Shown: positions 21,010 to 32,700 of the stretch, piece after piece
Numbering within the stretch: position 1 is the stretch's first letter
How the letters are laid out: the number at the start of each line of letters is the position of its first letter
Origin: Acanthamoeba castellanii str. Neff
Taxonomy: Eukaryota > Discosea > Longamoebia > Acanthamoebidae
Direction of reading: 5' to 3'
Assembly: GCF_000313135.1 (NCBI RefSeq)
Contig: NW_004457554.1
Span: 894,082 to 958,081, forward strand
DNA: 64,000 nt
Translations under genes and position numbers: made by a program
Notes under the pieces: model-generated
Seen by the model: the letters and a program-made list of their open reading frames with translations, nothing else
Database searches by the model: none
Told to the model about the DNA's origin: nothing

Positions 21010-24000
21010 ATGTCCATAGGCCTTCTGCCCCCCAAGCGAGCGCAGTCGGCGAAGGTGGCGTCGCCCGCCCCTGCCCCCGTGCTGCTCCTGGCGAGGAGCG
21101 GTGACGTCGAGGAACTGAAGCAGTTCCTTGCGAACAGCGACGACGACTGTATCAGAGGCGTCGATAAACATGGCCAGAGTACCACTCTCCCCCCCCCTTC
21201 CCCTTCCCACCTTGCTGCACACAGTTCCTCCTTCCCCATCCCATTTCTTAGTTATGTGTTCCTCATTCCCATCTCTTCCTCCGTTGCTTTGCAAGACAGC
21301 TTCCTCTTTGATAAAAATTAATATAATAATATGCTCATATATACACATATGCACCACATATATGATATTTCGCTCTTGCAGGTCTACTCCACTTGGCTGT
21401 GGAAGAGGGCCACACAGACATGTGCCTCTACCTCATCGAGAAGAAGAAGCTCGACGTCAATTTTCGTGACCGAAACGGATGGACGCCGCTGCACGTACTC
21501 GATCGACGACGAGCTTTTCTTTTGCTTTACTGCGTGTGCCCGCTTGGCTGGCTGTGGGTTGGCTCACATACAGGTGGTTTGCGGTAGGTGGCCTGCTCAA
21601 AGGGCGATTGCCGATTGGTGGCCGTCTTGTTGGCCACCAACAGGTGCGACGTTACGCTGAAGACCGTGGAGGGCGCCACCGTGCTGCACTATTTTGTACG
21701 AAAAGAACCACAAAAGGGACGGGTATGGGGTCAAGACAGTTACTTCGTGCTCATCAAGAAAATCGTCGGTACGAACACGCGATGCACACGCACACATGAC
21801 ACACACACACACACACCACACTAACAGTGTGGTGTGGCCAATTGCAGACGGCGGTTGTAATCCAGATGCGCAGAATGTAAATGGGGAGACGGCCATTCAC
21901 GCAGCCGCGAGTGCCGGCAAAACTTCGGTGGTGGTCTACCTCAGCCGACTCAACGTCGACCTCAACACAGTCAACAAGTGAGTGTTTCCACCCAAACGCG
22001 ACATGGTCCGCTGTAGAACATGTTGTGCTGATGCTCCCCCCTCTTGTGTCTATACCTTCACTCCAGATACGGGGAAACGTGCCTGCACCTCGCTGGTACG
22101 CCCTGATGCGCTCGAGAAGCCTTTGCTCTTTCTGGAAATGATTAATAATTCTGCTTTTCTTCTCTTTCCATCGCCACTTCCAGCGCGGAGAGGCGACGCT
22201 GAGATGGTGGCGTGCCTGCTATCTCTTGGGGTGGACGCGAACGTCGAGGGCGATAACGGCACAGCCCTCCAGGTAGCGGATAAGGCCGGCTTCGAGAACG
22301 TGAGCAAAATCCTCACCGGTACACACACCACACACACACAACTGTTCACCGGCCAGCTACGACCACGGTCGCCATGGCTGTGGTCTAATAACGAACGTGG
22401 TGGTGTGCACACAGAGACGGCGCCGATGTCCCTATCGAATCAGGGCGACAACATCAGCCATGCGCTGGAGCGGGCGCGAGAAACGGGCAAGCTCGACCTG
22501 TCCAACCTGGGCCTGCCCGGCATTCCGCCGGAGATCTTTGAGCTGACGAACCTGGTCGAGCTCGACCTCTCCCACAACAGCATCGTCACCGTGCCGCCCG
22601 CCATACGCCAGCTCACCGCCCTCAAGTCCCTCAGACTCGAAGACAACCGACTCACCCAGCTGCCCAGGTATAACCGTTTGTTTATTTAATAAGTTATTTA
22701 TATTTATTGCTCTCTATTTATGTATATTTTTTATTGTTATGCTGACCAGTTGCGCGCCCGTACGGCCAACAGGGAGATGGGCGAGATGGGGTGGCTGGAG
22801 GAGCTGACGCTGTCGCTCAACTCGGATCTGGAGCCCGGGCTGAAGCGGAAGATGCGCGAGGGGGTGCCGGCCCTGCTCGATCACCTGCGGAGTACGTCGG
22901 GCGGGTTCAAGACCACGCGTGCTTCGATGCTCAGCATGAGCAAGCGGGGCAGCGTGGGCGAGCAGTCGCTCGACCTCAAGCTGGAGACGCCCGCCGAGGA
23001 GCGGCTGATCCGAGCACTCGAAGAGCGAGAACGGACACTCGCCAAGAAGGAACGGAAACTGAACGAGACCATCGCCCTCATCCAGGAAAAGAACGAGGTG
23101 AGCACGACACACGACACACGACACACGACACACGACACACGACACACGACACACGACACACGACACACGACACACGACACACGACACACGACACACGACA
23201 CACGACACACGACACACGACGCACGACGCACGACACACGACACACGACACACGACACGACACGACCAACTACCAACGACACGACCAACGACCAACGACAC
23301 GACACAACACGACACAACACGACACGACCAACGACACGACACGACCAATGACACGACACGATACGACACGACACAACACAACACGACACGACACGACACG
23401 ACACGACACGACACGACACGACACGACACGACACGACACGACACGCTTGCTGACTTTCTTACGCACACGCAGAGCACGAGGGTGATGCTGGCGGAGATTA
23501 AAGAGAGGGAAGAGGCGGTGGAGGCGAGGGAGAAGGGGCTGCGAGCAGCCGGCGGAGAGAGGAGGACCAGGACGCACTCGGCCGACCCTCCGCGACCGCG
23601 CAAGCATCTGCCGCTGGCTCGGTCCGACAACACGCTCGACCTGGATTCAGCCCCCGAGCCCCCTCCAACCGGCGTCGAGACCACTAAGGTATGCAGCTCG
23701 CCTCCTGCGGCTACATCACGTTGACTGCGACTCAAAGTGTGACATCGACTTGTCAATTGCGTGCTGCTAGATCGGGAAGGCCAACGGGGTGAAGGTGTCC
23801 GTGGGCTCCACTCTGAGCGGCGTCGATGTCGAACTCCATCTCTCCACGCGACAACAAAGTACGGCCACTACAACGCTTGCACCCTTGTTCCGCACAATGC
23901 TAACATGTTGGCTGACGGGGCTTCCACGCCAGGCTTGACGCTGACGCTGGCGCAGTGGCACGGGGTGGTGCAGCTCATCGCCTCCAGAGACCGGTCAAAC

Positions 24001-24018
24001 TCGGGCAAGCGTGAATAG
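21010..24018 (+). CDS. Ankyrin-repeat and leucine-rich-repeat protein with coiled coil
   Basis: Eleven exons (21010-21178, 21382-21494, 21588-21768, 21848-21977, 22067-22095, 22184-22318, 22415-22667, 22773-23097, 23473-23688, 23771-23858, 23933-24018) give 574 residues. About five ankyrin repeats (residues 15-240): LLHLAVEEGHTDMCLYLIEK, GWTPLH, GETAIHAAASAGKTSVVVYL, YGETCLHLAARRGDAEMVAC, GTALQVADKAG. LRRs follow (LDLSNLGLPGIPPEIFELTN, LVELDLSHNSIVTVPPAI). A Glu/Arg-rich coiled coil (RALEERERTLAKKERKLNE; EIKEREEAVEAREKG) and a short C-terminal domain complete it. It is a protein-interaction scaffold; no catalytic domain is visible. Function is unknown. Confidence 0.9.
23101..23445. repeat. 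ACGACAC-type minisatellite filling an intron
   Basis: The intron 23098-23472 of the ankyrin-LRR gene is almost entirely (CACGACA)n and (ACGAC)n arrays with interspersed CCAACGA units. Both strands are open over more than 100 codons as a by-product. I treat this as non-coding because the flanking exons phase perfectly without it. Confidence 0.9.
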
Positions 24019-24515
24019 CAGCCAGACCATCGAGGAGATAGTGTGTCCCATTTATAGTCCGTAGTGGCCACAACTTGGGTCGTGGCCCACACAACACACT
24101 GTGACTCTGACGAACGTTCGTTGCCCAACCAAAAACAATGATCCTTCACCTAACAACTGAAGGTTCCCATAATATTTGTGCTCTTTGTCGGTGCGGTGCT
24201 CTTGTGAGCGGCTGGCTTGGTCGTGGAAGATGCCGTTGTCAATGGTTGGAGTGCGAGAATCTTGCTCGTCCTGTTTCTCATACCACACACGCCCCTGTCT
24301 GTGGGGCGTGCCACTGATAGGACGAGCTTCGAGTGGAGCCATAAGCCAATCAGCCCTCGCACGGGGAGTTCGACTCTCCCCGACGGCAATCCATCTCTTT
24401 TGTCTCTTTCTCGGGCTCTTCGCAAACTGAAGGCTCAGCGTGAACCCCCTGGCTGCTCGCGTTGATCATCCATCAACCACCATTGTTCGAAGCAATGATT
24501 CTCTTCTTGAATTGT
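24019..24515. other. Convergent intergenic region between ankyrin-LRR and sirtuin genes
   Basis: About 500 bp between convergent stop codons. It includes the 3' flanks of both genes and the structured RNA candidate at 24231-24401. No protein-coding exon is supported. Confidence 0.6.
24231..24401 (+). ncRNA. Candidate tRNA-like structured RNA
   Basis: Seen directly: GCCGTTG (24232-24238) can pair with CGACGGC (24381-24387) as a 7-bp stem with one G-U. Immediately inside its 3' strand is a perfect 5-bp stem-loop GGGAG-TTCGACT-CTCCC (24364-24380). This is the geometry of a tRNA acceptor stem plus T arm, including the TTCGA loop and a B-box-like core. Between them are GCTCGTCC (24264-24271) pairing with GGACGAGC (24320-24327), enclosing a perfect hairpin CACGCCCC/GGGGCGTG (24288-24310). 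A TTTT run at 24398-24401 could end Pol III transcription. No canonical D or anticodon arm is visible, so it is not an ordinary tRNA. The function is unknown and chance is not excluded. Confidence 0.4.
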
Positions 24516-25386
24516 TCAGGTGCTCTTTTGGCCGGGCACGGGGTAGTGGACATGGCAGGAGAAGCGGAGGAGCTGCTGGCCGGTGTCGCCCTCGCTGGGG
24601 CGGATGACGTAGCGCAGCTGTCGCGGGGGCACGCCGTAGGCCGGCCGAAACACGATCTCCATCTCCACCGCCACCTCTTCCGCGCTCGCGTCGGTCTGCT
24701 CGAAGGCCAGGTCCCACACGCCGTCGCCCTCGTCCATCAGGCGCGGCTCGTCCTGCTGCTGGCCGGGCAGGGTCACCCTGACCTCCTCCACGCAGGTGCA
24801 CACCTCGTTCTTGCGCCCGCCGCCCAGCCGCAGCGCCCACCCGCCGTCGGCCTCGCGGCGGTGCGAAACCAAGAACGACTGGCGGTACTCGTACTCAAGC
24901 GTCGAGTCCCGGCCCAGTCCCTCGAGTATTCCGTGCATCACCTTAGGACGAAGAAGAAGAAGAAGAAGAAGGGTGGTGAGCACAAGAAGGGCTAGCCATG
25001 CTGATACGGTGCGGAGGCTTACCTCATCGCAGGTGGCGTTGATCTTGATAGTGGCGCGCCTGTCCACCGTCGTGTCCTGCAAGCAGACGATGATGACCTT
25101 CTTCGCTTTCCACGGCAGATTGCAGAACGGCGAGACTGTGTAGGTTGTAAAAAAAAACAGTGAGCAAGCGTGCGTGAACACACACCACGACAGGGAGGCG
25201 CGGAGCAGTACCACTCATGGAAGACCCCAGGACGAGGGCAACGTCGGCCTTCTTCGCCTCGTTGGTGGCTATTCGCAGCGGACCCTCCGGCACCATTCCG
25301 CCGAACCGCACCCCCTCCTTCTTCAGCCGTCCGCCACACTCTTCCTACACGACATCATTAGTTCCCCGATATGAGCAGAGCGTGCG

Positions 25387-25475
<89 letters not shown>

Positions 25476-26250
25476 CGACACACAACGACACACGTACGTG
25501 ATCGCAGATACGGCCCAGCTGAGGGACTTGCGTGTGTCGGAGGAACTTGTCGCCACACTTGAGGCAAGTCTCGATGTAGCCGTTGCCAAAGATCTCCGAC
25601 ACCTTGTCCGGCGACGCGCCGGAGCGGATGTGGAGGTTGTCGTGGTTGGAGGAGACGATGAACTTGATCACGCCCTCATTGAGCAGCTTCGTAATCGCCA
25701 CGTGCGAGTAGGACGGCATCAGCAGGTCCGCCGCGCCCTGTGGACGAAGGGGGAAATGTGGTGTCACCATACGCGCAAGGAAGTCACATCGCATGGTAGG
25801 GCGCTCTGATTGAAGTAACCTACCTTGCCCACGCCCATGCCCAGCACGGCGCTCTGCCAGCCGTACTTGTCCATTCCGTTGTCTCCCCTGAAGTCTGGGA
25901 TTCCGCACGCCGTACTAGCGTGCACCCCCCCCCCAAGAACGTTCAGTCAGCAGAGAAGAGGAGTAGGAGGGGAGAAAGAGAGAGGGGGGGTGTCACCAAC
26001 CTGACGCCGGCGCCGGTGTAGACGACCAGGTTCTGTGCGCTCCGCACAATGTCCACCAGCTGCCGCATCTTCTTTGCCTTCTCCTCCGGTGGGTCCTCAT
26101 ACTCTGTCTGCAACGAGGCCACAAACGTCGCACGTTGAGGGGACGACACGTTCGTGGAAGCTTTCAAGCGTAGAAGGGGGGGGGGGGAACAAGACTAACC
26201 TTTTCGTAGACGACGTGGTCAGGAACAGGAGGCGGGGCGGGCGCGTTCAT
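24516..26250 (-). CDS. SIRT6/7-like sirtuin with altered catalytic residues (probable pseudo-enzyme)
   Basis: Seven exons (26250-26200, 26107-26001, 25914-25824, 25737-25498, 25344-25212, 25135-25023, 24941-24516) give 386 residues. The class IV sirtuin fold is clear: EEKAKKMRQLVDIVRSAQNL, VVYTGAGVSTACGIPDFRG, SNHDNLHIRSG, the zinc cysteines of CLKCGDKF and EECGGRL, and ALVLGSSMSG. In active sirtuins QNxDxLH is followed by the catalytic His of ELHGN. Here the first reads SNHDNLH and the second EIFGN, so the catalytic His is Phe133 (codon 25590-25588) and Gln is Ser113. NAD deacylation is therefore unlikely, while NAD or acyl-lysine binding may persist. A C-terminal domain of about 140 residues (FLVSHRREADGGWALRL, CTCVEEVRVTLPG, VEMEIVFRPAYG) follows SIRT6/7-like spacing. 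Confidence 0.88.
25389..25474. repeat. (CA)43 microsatellite in a sirtuin intron
   Basis: An uninterrupted dinucleotide run within the intron between the exons ending at 25498 and starting at 25344 of the minus-strand sirtuin gene. Confidence 0.96.
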
Positions 26251-27423
26251 CTTTCGTTGTCAGCTGCGTTGGTGGGGTTAGCTTGCTGTTTGCATGCTCG
26301 AGTCACGCGCTGTCGTGCGGGGTGGGCCGTTCACCCAACCTCCCCCTTCACTTCACCACCATCAGCAGCTGCCGGGAAGGCAAAGAAAACGGAGCGGAAT
26401 GCGGAGTATGTGCTATCTATTTATTTTTTATTTACAAACAAATAAAATGAAATGCGAAATGAATTAATTACAACAGAAAGCTGGAGGGCGCAGTGGAGGG
26501 GACTGTGGAGAGCAAGTCACACATGTCCGAAGTTGGTGCGCGAGGCGCGAGGCGATGAGCCCAGGCGCGGAAATACATCAGTCGCATCGTCTGCGGGCCG
26601 AGTTGTGGAGGAGAGGCGCATGACAAGGGGCGAAGGTGGTGGCGAAGAAGACGACGACGACGTTGCGGGCGGCCCCGCGCGCGATGACGCAACGCGCGGG
26701 GCGTGGTGGTGCTGACGGCCCCACGGCGGCAGGGAGTCGGCCCACTTGGCCTCGACCAGGCGCAGCAGGCAGGTGCCCTCCTCCTCACCGTCCAGCGAAG
26801 TCTCTCGGTCCATCTCAGGCTGCTCGCGTGTGCAGGTCGGTTGATGGTTGGTGTGCCGGGCACTTGTGGCTGGATCGAGAAGGGGAGGTGGTCTGGGCCT
26901 CGTCAGGCGCAGCTCTGGTTGTCTCCTTCCGGTGGTGTGGGGCGCTGCTGTGGCCTGTGCGATGCCAGCATTGGGGGGGGGGATCTTATCGGCTGGTTGG
27001 CTCTGGCGCAGGTTTCAGGCGACATTTCCTCGAAGGTCTTCGCCGCGCTTTCTGCCACCGTCTTCGCCGTCACTCTTGCTCAAGGCCTGCACGTGGAGGA
27101 AAGCGTGCGAGAGTGGAGGCCTCTCTACCTGTGCTTTGGGTCCAACCTCAGACAAGGAGTAGTCTTTTCGAGAGTCTCTCAATCGTTGGTTTTAAGGGTG
27201 CTGACATTGGCAAAATGCATGGTTCGTACTTCTCTGGCGTGGTAAGTGGTGTCGGCCTTACCTTCGGTTCTGCCTGACTTCGGTGTAACTTGCCCCCCCC
27301 CAATGTGCACTCTCCTGATGCCCACGCAAACGCCGGACCACCACGTTGGTCGACAGAAAAGAAACTTAGTTGTGCTTTGTAGTTGATTTTGGTGAGATTA
27401 ACCCTGTACAATTGATTATCAAA
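26251..27423. other. Divergent intergenic region with unresolved open frames
   Basis: About 1.2 kb between the divergent sirtuin and eIF4E-like genes. Open frames exist on both strands: plus 26703-27245, 180 codons; minus 26813-26517, starting MDRETSLDGEEEGTCLLRL. Neither has a recognisable domain or consistent splice signals, so no CDS is called. A perfect 10-bp inverted repeat GCCCCGCGCG...CGCGCGGGGC (26672-26702, 11-nt spacer containing TGACGCAA) is notable. A small unannotated minus-strand gene is possible. Confidence 0.4.
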
Positions 27424-28927
27424 ATGGAAAACGAACACAAGGACAAGGTTGTGAAAGAGGAGGCCACTAAACCAGTAGTGGTGGAGAGCTCTACTCCCGC
27501 TGGTGCGGAATCATCTGCCGCTACCGCATCGTCGGCCAACGACAGCCAGGACGGGAGTGAGGGCGGCGAGGGTGGGAATGGAGCCAACCGCAGCAGACGC
27601 GACAGCGATGCGGCGCGACGCTCGAGAAGCAACTCCGCTAAGGCATGGAAGGTGAAGGGAGCCGAGGGCGCGAGCCCGGCCACCGCCCCCGCCCAATCTG
27701 CCAATGCCACCAAGGCAGACGCCACGCTGGGCGCTGCCGCCGCAGTCCTGGCCACCCCCACCTCGCCTGCCGCCTCGCACCAGCAGCACAAGCAGCCGCA
27801 GCACAAGCCCAGGTCCCGCAAGGGCTCCCGAGCAGGTAATTTTAATCCCATTAATTCCTCGCAATCTTCATCTCTGATTCACGTGCGTAGAATCACAGTG
27901 TTTTTTCAAGAACTCATTAACCTCCATCTGCGGCCCACATGCGCAGGCCAGCTGGAGTCGCCCCGGTCGGACGCGCCAGCGCACGACGATGGTGCGTCGA
28001 TCCTGGGTCACCGTCTGCAGACGCCGTGGACGTTCTGGTTCTCGCGCAAGGACAGGAGGAGGTCCAACTCCATCACGGCGGGTCCCTCCGGCACCGTGGT
28101 GATCGACAAGAAGCTGGACAAGAAGGAGCACATGGAGCACCTCGTTCAGATCGGCACCTGCCGCACCGTCGAGGAGTTCTGGCAGTGCGCAATCCGCTCC
28201 CTCTCACCTTGTTCCCACTCCTCTCGAGCTACTTGCGCTTTGACTCATTTCCCCTTTCCTCCTCGTCTGTCAGCCACTATGCGTTCATCCAGCGGGCCAG
28301 CAATCTGCCGAAGGAGAGCAACCTGTACTTCTTCAGGAACCAGCTCAAGCCCATGTGGGAGGTAGGTGACCCCAATCATGGAGTGGTCGAGTGCCTTCTC
28401 CCCCCCTTCTTTTTGACTCAGCGTGTTTGTGCTGCAGACGTTCCCCAAGGGTGGCTGCTTCATTGTCAGGGTCGACAAGCGCACCGGTGCCCTGGACAAG
28501 ATGTGGGAGGAATTGGTTCGTGTGTCGTGGCTCCCTTCGTATGGTGGCGTCGCCACGAGGCTAACGAACCCCACCCAAAACCCGGACACCAACAGCTGTT
28601 CGCGTCCATTGGCGAGCTCTTTGAGGACCCCAACGTGGTGGGCGTGGAGGTGAGCATCAGGAGCAAGGAGGATGGTCTGTCCGTGTGGACCAAGACCAAC
28701 CAAAAGCACATCCGCCTCAGCATCGGGTTCGCATCATCCTCGCCCACTGCATTCCATACGCCTCGCGTCGTACACTTGACACTGACGCACTTGATGTCAA
28801 TCTCTCCGACAGGGAGAAGCTGAAGCTGATGCTGGATCTGGACGACGTGATGTACAAAAGCAACTCGACCTCCATCAAGGACCGCTCGACCTACAAGAAC
28901 GCACAGAAGGTCTTGGTCGCGTCGTAA
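27424..28927 (+). CDS. eIF4E-family cap-binding protein (4EHP/eIF4E2-like)
   Basis: Six exons (27424-27835, 27947-28184, 28274-28361, 28438-28515, 28596-28726, 28813-28927) give 353 residues. The first 170 residues are Ala/Ser/Glu-rich and low complexity. The C-terminal eIF4E fold reads TPWTFWFSRKDR, IGTCRTVEEFW, LYFFRNQLKPMWE, GGCFIVRVDK, MWEELLFASIGELF, VGVEVSIRSKEDGLSVWTK. The first cap-stacking aromatic falls in the WFSR segment, where 4EHP has WYSR and eIF4E has WFxxND; MWE supplies the second stacking Trp and the Glu that contacts m7G. It should bind the mRNA cap in the cytoplasm, as an initiation factor or, if 4EHP-like, a translational repressor. Confidence 0.9.
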
Positions 28928-29157
28928 AGGAAAGAAAAAGGAGAAGGCTCTGTAAGGCGGAAACCTCGTGTGGTGTGATGCCAGGAGTGGGAGACAGGTA
29001 TTTATGAGAGCAGTGGCGCCAGAGATGGAGATGGCTCATGTGCATGTAGCGCTCCTCCTCGACGGCATCGTGTTCTTGTGATATATTTTTCTTTTCTCGC
29101 TTTTTAATAAACAGTAATTTTAATCACAGATGATGGATGATCAAGAAAGATGGACTT

Positions 29158-29520
29158 CTAAGCCTTCCTGAGGGCGTGCATGGCCTTCGCGCCGGCGGAG
29201 GAGCCGTGGGCGAGAGCGTTGGAGGCCGCTGATTTGAGGAGGTTCTCCGCTCGCGTCTTGGCCCCGGCAGGCGACGCTGGGGCGGCCGCAGCTGCCCTGG
29301 GGGTGGCTCGCTTGGGTGCGGCGGTGGCCGGCGCCTTCCTCGTCTTCGCTCCCTGCTGCACGGTGCTGGTTTTCGTGATTGTCGTGGTCGTTTTGATTGT
29401 TGTCTTAGTTGTTACTTTCTTAGGCGTCTGCTTCTTGATCGTCTTCGTGGCAGCTGGTGCCGCCTTGGGCGCGCTCCTCTTCGTGCCGCCACCCCCTCCC
29501 TTCTTCGCCGTCTTTGGCAT
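29158..29520 (-). CDS. Small Lys/Ala/Thr-rich basic protein, histone-H1-tail-like
   Basis: A single-exon 120-residue protein starting MPKTAKKGGGG, with repeated KKxTPKK, TKTT and APKRATP motifs and an Ala-rich C-terminal helix (LLKSAASNALAHG). The composition matches linker-histone C-terminal tails or basic nuclear proteins. No globular H1 domain is visible. DNA or chromatin binding is inferred from charge only. An in-frame ATG two codons upstream (29526) also exists. Confidence 0.65.
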   Translation of the reverse strand: MPKTAKKGGGGGTKRSAPKAAPAATKTIKKQTPKKVTTKTTIKTTTTITKTSTVQQGAKTRKAPATAAPKRATPRAAAAAPASPAGAKTRAENLLKSAASNALAHGSSAGAKAMHALRKA

Positions 29521-29714
29521 CTTCACACGAAATTAAATTCAATACCAGATTCAAACTCAATTTATCGAAAATCAAAACATAAACCAAATAAAGCAAAAGC
29601 GCAAAGTTAGTCACGGAGCAGAGAATTGGTGACCGTTGCGAACAACAACATTCTACTATCGATTTTAAATAATATAACATAGACAGGTGGACCAAGGGGT
29701 GGTCTTGTACACAC

Positions 29715-32700
29715 ATGGAGGAGAATGAAAATGATAGTTTGTCTGCGGTCGAGCGCCTCTACCCGGAGTGGGTGCGCAACGCCCCCACAAAATCCCAAAA
29801 CGAGTGCACTTGCTCAGCCCCTTGTTCTTCCACACAGATCGTCACTCTCGAAAGCCAGCTTAAGAAGTCTGACGGCGCGAAGGTCGACCAGGAGATACTT
29901 CGCACCCTCCTCATGAAGGTACCTTGTTCTTATTTTATTACATTATTTTATTACAGTATTTTATTGGGATTTATTTTCTTTTTTATTTGAATTAATTGAT
30001 GTTGTATAACACGACGTGCCCTGTCCAGCTGCTGCTGTCGCCAACGATGACAGTCGCACGGGCGCTGTGCCAGAGTCTGGTGTCGTCGAGCCACGACTAC
30101 GAGTCTGTGTGCAACTCGCTCCTGATCATCTTCCGTCACAACAAGCAAGACATGCGCCTCGTCGAGTGGGCGCTCCAGAACGAGATCGACACCTGTGGTA
30201 CATACACGACGCGCTTCCTCCTTCGCCACACTCCAGAGTCCACTCGCTCTATGCTGATCACCTCTGCAGAGGGTGGCACGACAGTGACGCTGTTCCGAGG
30301 GATGACGGTCGGGGTCAAGCTGGTGAGCATCTATCTGCACATCAAGGGCCACTTCTTTCTCAAGGGCGTGTTGCAACCGCTCATCGCCCAAATGCAGACC
30401 ACGTCCGCTATCGAGGTACGTGACCACAGTGACGGCTGCAACATACACACACGGGCACCTGCTGATGATCACCGCCCGCCCGCACAGGTCGACCCCATGA
30501 AGCTCGCGGACTTGACACAACTCCAGGACAACCAGAAGCGGCTCATGGACAGCGTGGAGCAGATGTTCCTCGCCATGGAGTCGGCCATCGACCTCTTCCC
30601 CTGGTGCGAGCCGCCTCTTCTCTTTTTGATCTTTGCGCCTCTGGCTGATTTCCTTCCCTTTCTCTTCGCTGGCGCAGCGCGTTGAAGCGGGTGTTTCAAA
30701 AGGCGCACCAGATGGTGGAGGAGCGGTTCAACGAGAAGGGCTACCAGCTGATCGGAGGCTTCTTCTTCCTGCGATTTGTGTGCCCCGCGCTGGTGTCGCC
30801 TGAGCGAGTCGGCCTTGCCTCCAGTACGCAACGAACCCGATACGACCACACACCGCACACACCGCACACACCGCACACACCGCACACACCACGTTCTCAT
30901 CTTCATATGTACGATCGTTCCGCAACGCAGCTCTGTCCAACGAGACGCGGCGATCGTTAATTCTGATCAGCAAGGTATTGCAGAACGCGTCCAACGACGT
31001 TCAGTTTGGAGAGAAGGAACAGTACATGGTATTTATCAACGAGTGGATCGGTATGCGCCCCCCCCCTAGCGAACACACGACACACGCGCGCTCCCTTGTA
31101 ACCGACTGTGGACTTCCCTTCTCTACAGCGCTCAAGCAGGAGCGGATGCAGCGATTCCTGAGTGCATTATCGACCGCGCCGAGCGACGCAGACGCCCACC
31201 CGGCGCCTCCCGGCACGGTACGAGTCCAGACTACAAAACGAGACGTGGAGCCAGCTATCACAGTTGACATCGACGCTGATGAGTACACATCTGGCCCCGC
31301 CACACAACACAGGAAAAGATGTCTACAGAGGAGGATCGAAGAATGGCGGTGCGGGCGCTGGTCAACAGCTTCGACACCCACAAGGAGCAGATGTCGGCCG
31401 CCCTGGCGGGCCACAAGGAGCAGCGGCTGTTCGATCGACTCATACAGGTGGTGGACCCGGCCGACCTGCTGGCTGTCGAGAACGTGACCCTCAACTTCAC
31501 CAAGGTCTTCCGGACGTCGCTAGGCGAGATCGAGGTCAAGCGCACCCCCGAAGCCTACGGCGGGCGCAAGAACAAGAAGAAAGAGAAGGACAAAGAGAAG
31601 GAGAAGGAGAAGGAGGGCAAGGAGAAGAAGAAGTGGAACAGCCGGGAGGACATCAAGGTGGTGGGCAAGGGCCGGTGGCGGCGGCTAAACCGGCCCGTGT
31701 CGGACTTCATCCACCACGAAGAGCTGGCCAGCTTCTCCAACGCCATGCGACATGTACGGCCCCCGGCCTCTTGGACTGCTACGCCAATTCTATTGACATC
31801 ACACGACACACACTCGACACAGGCCACGACGACGGAGGCGACAAAAACGCTCGAGTCGCAGATCGCTGTGCTCAAGGAGCAGCTGGCCGCTGAGCGCGAG
31901 GTGCGGAGCAAGGTCGAGACGCAGCTCGCGATCGCCCGGTTGCACCTGGCTCAGGAGGGGGCCCGGCGGGAGGGCCTCGAGCGGCTGGCCGGCGCCATGC
32001 TCGAGAAGCTCAAGAGCGCCGGCATCGCCTTCAGCCCGCCCGCACCCGCGCCCTCGCCCTCCTCGCCTACACCGACCGCCAGCCACCCGAGCCACCCCCA
32101 CCCCATTCCGACCCTCTCATCGTCGCCGCCCTCCCCGGCGCCGTCCGGGGCCAAGTCTACGACGCAGGTCTACGCCCTGTCCCGCCACAACAGCAGCCCC
32201 CACAGGCTCGTCAGCAAGGCGCCACCGACCGGGGGCGCGGCCCAGCAGCAGGGGCCAGGCGGCACCAGCAGCCCGCCGCACTCGCTGTCGCCCTTGTCGC
32301 AGACCAAGGTGCCGCACACGTCGCCTCGAGAGCAGCACGCCAAAGTTAGTCCACGCTCGACATCGAGGCAATCAACATCGATCACCACGACCAGCGGCCA
32401 GCAGCAGTCATCGTCGACCACCACCACGACGGCGGGCTCGGTCTCGGCCCCCATCAATGCGGCTCCGCGCGTGCGGCAGTCATCGGGCGGCGGGTCGTTG
32501 ATCGCGAGCGCCTACCAGAACAGCGGACGGCCGCTGATGGCGGTGGACGACGCCCAGAGCGGCAAGTCGCTGACGGACCGGCTGGTGGACAAAATGTTCT
32601 CGGCAGACTCGGGGCTCGAGCTGCGCGAGACCCGCGATGGGCGGCTGTGCTTCTGCGGCTGCGAATGCGTGGACTGGCTGGTCGAGGAGCTGCGGGTGGG

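Noticed and set aside
23101..23445. Long open frames (His-Asp-Thr and Cys-Arg-Val repeats) over the ACGAC array
   Set aside because: Products of a simple repeat inside an intron; flanking exons join in phase without it.
24231..24401. Calling the structured RNA a normal tRNA
   Set aside because: The acceptor and T arm fit, but no D arm or anticodon loop with U33 can be placed, so it is left as a tRNA-like candidate.
26703..27245. A 180-codon plus-strand open frame between the sirtuin and eIF4E-like genes
   Set aside because: No domain, signal or conserved motif, and competing frames on the minus strand. I could not justify a gene call without transcripts.
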